Of a stretch of 64,000 nucleotides of DNA, positions 61,621 to 64,000 are shown piece by piece. The DNA lies in contig NC_083694.1 of NCBI RefSeq assembly GCF_033118175.1, forward strand, positions 43,919,608 to 43,983,607, written 5' to 3'. Every line of letters starts with the position of its first letter. Position 1 is the stretch's first letter. The position numbers and the translations under genes are program-made. Below the pieces are notes generated by a model. It ran no database searches and was not told the origin of the DNA. It worked only from the letters and a program-made list of their open reading frames with translations. The DNA is from Dama dama (Eukaryota; Chordata; Mammalia; Artiodactyla; Cervidae).

Positions 61621-63969
61621 AGCCGGGGCGGGGTCCTTCCGCCGAGAGGAAGCACCATGTCAGGGGCTAGAGGGGTCTGGGGGATCCCGACAGAGAAAGA
61701 TCAGGGTCCCCCACCTTACCGCAAGCATGGGTGGGGGTGGGGCTGCCTGGTTCCTCCGCGGTGCAGGGCAACATGCGGGGCTGGCAGGAAGCCTGTAATC
61801 TGCTCCTCCCAAGCCCTGTCTGTACCCAGGGGAAGGAAGTCAGTCTCACCCTCGACCCATGGGCACCTCCTCTGCTCAAGAACCTGAGGGCAAGCGCTGG
61901 GGTGGGAGAGACTGGGCAGATAGAGGCCCCCGCCTGGGCAGCCAGGCTGGAAGCTAGCAGCCCCTGTCCCCTAGGCCCTCCTCTTCCTGCTGCTGCTGGG
62001 TGCCCGGGCCAGCACCCTCAGCCCCCGGTGTGACTGCGGCCACAGCTTCCCAAAGCGGAGTGGTCTGGGCTGCTGCAAGGGCTGTCCAGCAGGTGAGGGG
62101 CTGAAGCGGTGGGAGGGACATGGGAGGAAGTGAGGGCTGACCACAGACAGGTGAGGGTCAGGTGGGGCTGGGGAGTAGAAGTAGGCAGGCTAGGGATGAG
62201 GGGAGGGGAGGCTGAAAGTAGAGCCAGAGAGGGGGGAGGGGAAGGTGGAAGCCCCCTTTGGCTGACCCCACACTGGGTTCCACAGGGCACTACCTGAAGG
62301 CCCCCTGCACAAAGCCTTGTGGCGTGGCCACCTGCCTCCCCTGTCCGCAGGGCACCTTTCTGGCCCGGGAAAACCACTATGAGACCCGCTGTGCCCGCTG
62401 CCAGGCCTGCGATGAGCTGGGTGAGGGGCTGCCTAGTGCTGGGGGTGGGGGGTGCTTGAGGACACGTCTGGCCAGGGTCTTTCTGAAGGAAGTGGCTGGC
62501 TCGAGCCCAGCCTTTGGGTAGGAGGCCCCTGTGCCCACCCCATGTCACCCCGCCCCATGCTACCACAGGCCACGCCATGTGGGTGCCTGCACCCTGGTCC
62601 TGCCTCAGGATGTCTGTGCGCCCTGTCATCCTGGTGACCTTCCTGTCCCCGTGCCCCAGCCTCTGGTCTGTGATGATCCCCACACTTCTCTCACTTTGGG
62701 GGCCGTCCTGTCTCTGGTGTCTGCACCTCCATTCTCCAGGGGACCTGTCCCACCTCTCTGTGGGGGGTCTCTGGCTCTGACAGCCTCTGCTCTCCCCAAC
62801 CCCCCGTTCCCACCAGCCCCCCAGATGGCCCTGAGGAACTGCTCAGCAGTGGCAGACACCCACTGTGGCTGCAGGCCAGGCTGGTTCATGGACTGCATGG
62901 TCAGCCAGTGCCGGCATGGTTCCCCCTTTCGCTGCCACCCATGCACAGACTGTGGGGCCCTGCACCGGCACACGCAGACACCTTGTGAGTACCCTCATTC
63001 TGGGCTCCCACACCCCACCCCACCCCACCCCACCCCACCCCCGCCGCCTCCTCTCCCATCCTGACCCACACCATCTCCTGGACCATAGGTTCTAGCAGAG
63101 ACACCCACTGTGGGACCTGCCTGCCTGGCTTCTATGAATATGGCAAGAGCTGCGTGTCCTGTCCCACGTAACTTCCTGGCTGCCCGGGGCTGGGGGAAGG
63201 GAGGCTGGGAGCAGGGTGGGGGTCGAGGGGCGGGGAAGAGGGAACTCAGTTCTCTGGTAGATGGGCCCCCCCTTCAGGCACACTTTGAATGGCAAAGAGA
63301 AATCTGAATTCACTTTACGTCAGATAAGGGGGCATGTCTCTACTTTATGTCATACTTTCCTCTAGTAATCCTTCCGGCCCTATGTTAAGGATAGGATGTG
63401 TCACTTAGAGAGTCACGTTAATGTAGTTTCAAAACTTGGGCTGAGGCTCAGGATCTCCCCCTGGTTCCTTGAGGCATCTTGAGCAAGTTACTTCACCTCT
63501 TCAATCTGTTGGCTCCGCATCTGAACGGGGGTGGGGGGGGGGGCTGGTGTTAATAGGCTCCCCCGGGGCTATGGTTAAGGGGTGATTAGTCACTCATTTG
63601 CTCAGCAAGTTTCTTGAGTATCTACTATTTCCAGACACTGTTCCAGGTACTAGGGAGACAACAGGGAACAAAACAGGCAGATCCCAGAACTGACACTTTA
63701 GTGCCCATCTGTCTAATCTTAAAGACGCTCAATAAACGGTGTTGCTATCGTATGAACACTGGTGACATTTCAGCAGTACTTTGGGAACGTTCTTGGGTAG
63801 AGTGAGACTCTCAGGAGGGTAGGGCCTCTGGGGTGGAGAAGACGTTGGGTGGTCCTGAGCAGTCCTTCCCAGTGTGTACCTCACCCTCCACCCATTTCCC
63901 CCTCCCCTTGCAGGAGCACCCTTGGGAGCTGTCCTGAGCCCTGTGTGGCTGTCTGTGGCTGGAGGCAGA
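61376..63969 (+). CDS. TNFRSF25: TNFRSF25 (death receptor 3), 5' part: signal peptide and extracellular domain
   Basis: TNFRSF25 is the T-cell receptor for TL1A (TNFSF15). It signals through its cytoplasmic death domain and TRADD to NF-kB or caspases. Six exons in the window (61376-61417, 61975-62092, 62286-62420, 62817-62984, 63089-63167, 63914-63969) join in phase to 199 residues. A signal peptide ends with LLFLLLLGARA. Four cysteine-rich domains follow (KAPCTKPCGVATCLPCPQGT, NCSAVADTHCGCRPGWF, HCGTCLPGFYEYGKSCVSC, VCGWRQ). N-C-S is a glycosylation sequon. The transmembrane segment and death domain lie beyond the window. The strings match the human protein closely. Confidence 0.95.
61418..61974 (+). 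other. TNFRSF25: TNFRSF25 intron 1
   Basis: G/C-rich intron with no repeat recognised. It ends in cccctgtcccctag. Confidence 0.85.
61975..62092 (+). CDS. TNFRSF25: TNFRSF25 exon 2 (signal peptide end, first Cys-rich domain)
   Basis: Acceptor tcccctag, donor gtgagg, phase 0 in and 1 out. It encodes ALLFLLLLGARASTLSPRCD and GLGCCKGCPAG. Confidence 0.94.
62286..62420 (+). CDS. TNFRSF25: TNFRSF25 exon 3 (second Cys-rich domain)
   Basis: Acceptor ttccacag, donor gtgagg, phase 1 in and 1 out. It encodes HYLKAPCTKPCGVATCLPCP and RCARCQACDEL. Confidence 0.95.
62817..62984 (+). CDS. TNFRSF25: TNFRSF25 exon 4 (third Cys-rich domain)
   Basis: Acceptor cccaccag, donor gtgagt, phase 1 in and 1 out. It encodes APQMALRNCSAVADTHCGCR and CHPCTDCGALHRHTQTP. 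The NCS sequon is visible. Confidence 0.94.
63005..63045. repeat. (CACCC)n minisatellite in TNFRSF25 intron 4
   Basis: Six or so tandem cacccc units sit just 3' of the exon 4 donor. Confidence 0.9.
63089..63167 (+). CDS. TNFRSF25: TNFRSF25 exon 5 (fourth Cys-rich domain)
   Basis: Acceptor gaccatag, donor gtaact, phase 1 in and 2 out. It encodes CSSRDTHCGTCLPGFYEYGK and SCVSCPT. Confidence 0.94.
63168..63913 (+). other. TNFRSF25: TNFRSF25 intron 5
   Basis: Contains a MIR-like piece (63440-63560, gcaagttacttcacctcttc) and an L2 3' end (63590-63735, gacactgttccaggtactag). No exon. Confidence 0.8.
63590..63735 (+). repeat. L2 LINE 3' fragment
   Basis: Shows cactcatttgctcagcaagt, gacactgttccaggtactag and gagacaacagggaacaaaac. 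Confidence 0.78.
63914..63969 (+). CDS. TNFRSF25: TNFRSF25 exon 6 (end of the ectodomain)
   Basis: Acceptor ccttgcag, donor gtatgt, phase 2 in and 1 out. It encodes STLGSCPEPCVAVCGWRQ. The last base should be the first of the Met codon that opens the membrane segment in human. The gene continues past the window. Confidence 0.88.
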
Positions 63970-64000
63970 GTATGTGTGAACTGGAAATGCCAGTGGGAGA

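Overview
This is mammalian nuclear DNA from a ruminant, most likely cattle or a close relative. The evidence is the repeat content: many tRNA-derived Bov-tA/BovA-type SINEs, many CHR-type (tRNA-Glu-derived) SINEs, and two BovB (RTE) LINE fragments, on a background of old MIR, L2 and L1 pieces. The genes are split into short exons with GT-AG borders, and CpG-rich blocks sit at the promoters. Species cannot be fixed further from the sequence.

Three genes lie in tandem on the + strand. The order matches the NOL9 - PLEKHG5 - TNFRSF25 neighbourhood known from human 1p36. (1) The last three coding exons of NOL9 (1350-3211) and a long 3' UTR ending at an AATAAA near 6257. (2) PLEKHG5, a RhoA guanine-nucleotide exchange factor, spread over about 38 kb. 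It has 20 common exons between 49708 and 60162 and several alternative 5' ends at 22154, 30498, (non-coding) about 37.1-37.7 kb, and 42124. All exon phases join cleanly. The common exons encode 1007 residues from the internal ATG at 49795, and about 1063, 1076 or 1106 residues from the upstream starts. (3) The 5' two thirds of TNFRSF25 (death receptor 3), from its ATG at 61376 to 63969. The window ends just before the transmembrane and death-domain exons.

Layout: 1-6.3 kb NOL9 3' end; 6.3-22.1 kb intergenic DNA rich in ruminant repeats; 22.1-49.7 kb the alternative promoter/first-exon zone and long 5' introns of PLEKHG5, with CpG islands near 30.1-30.7, 37.1-37.7 and 41.2-42.4 kb; 49.7-60.7 kb the compact PLEKHG5 exon block (zinc-finger-like N-terminus, ubiquitin-like/RBD-like region, DH, PH, acidic tract, C-terminal PDZ ligand); 60.7-61.2 kb a short intergenic gap; 61.2-64 kb TNFRSF25.

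I found no new gene system. The most interesting signals are: a distal first coding exon of PLEKHG5 whose donor phase fits only the 31408 exon; a start codon split by an intron (ATG-G at 30498); a final intron whose retention would remove the PDZ ligand; and an unexplained nested inverted duplication at 22904-23590 that fits no repeat family I recognise.
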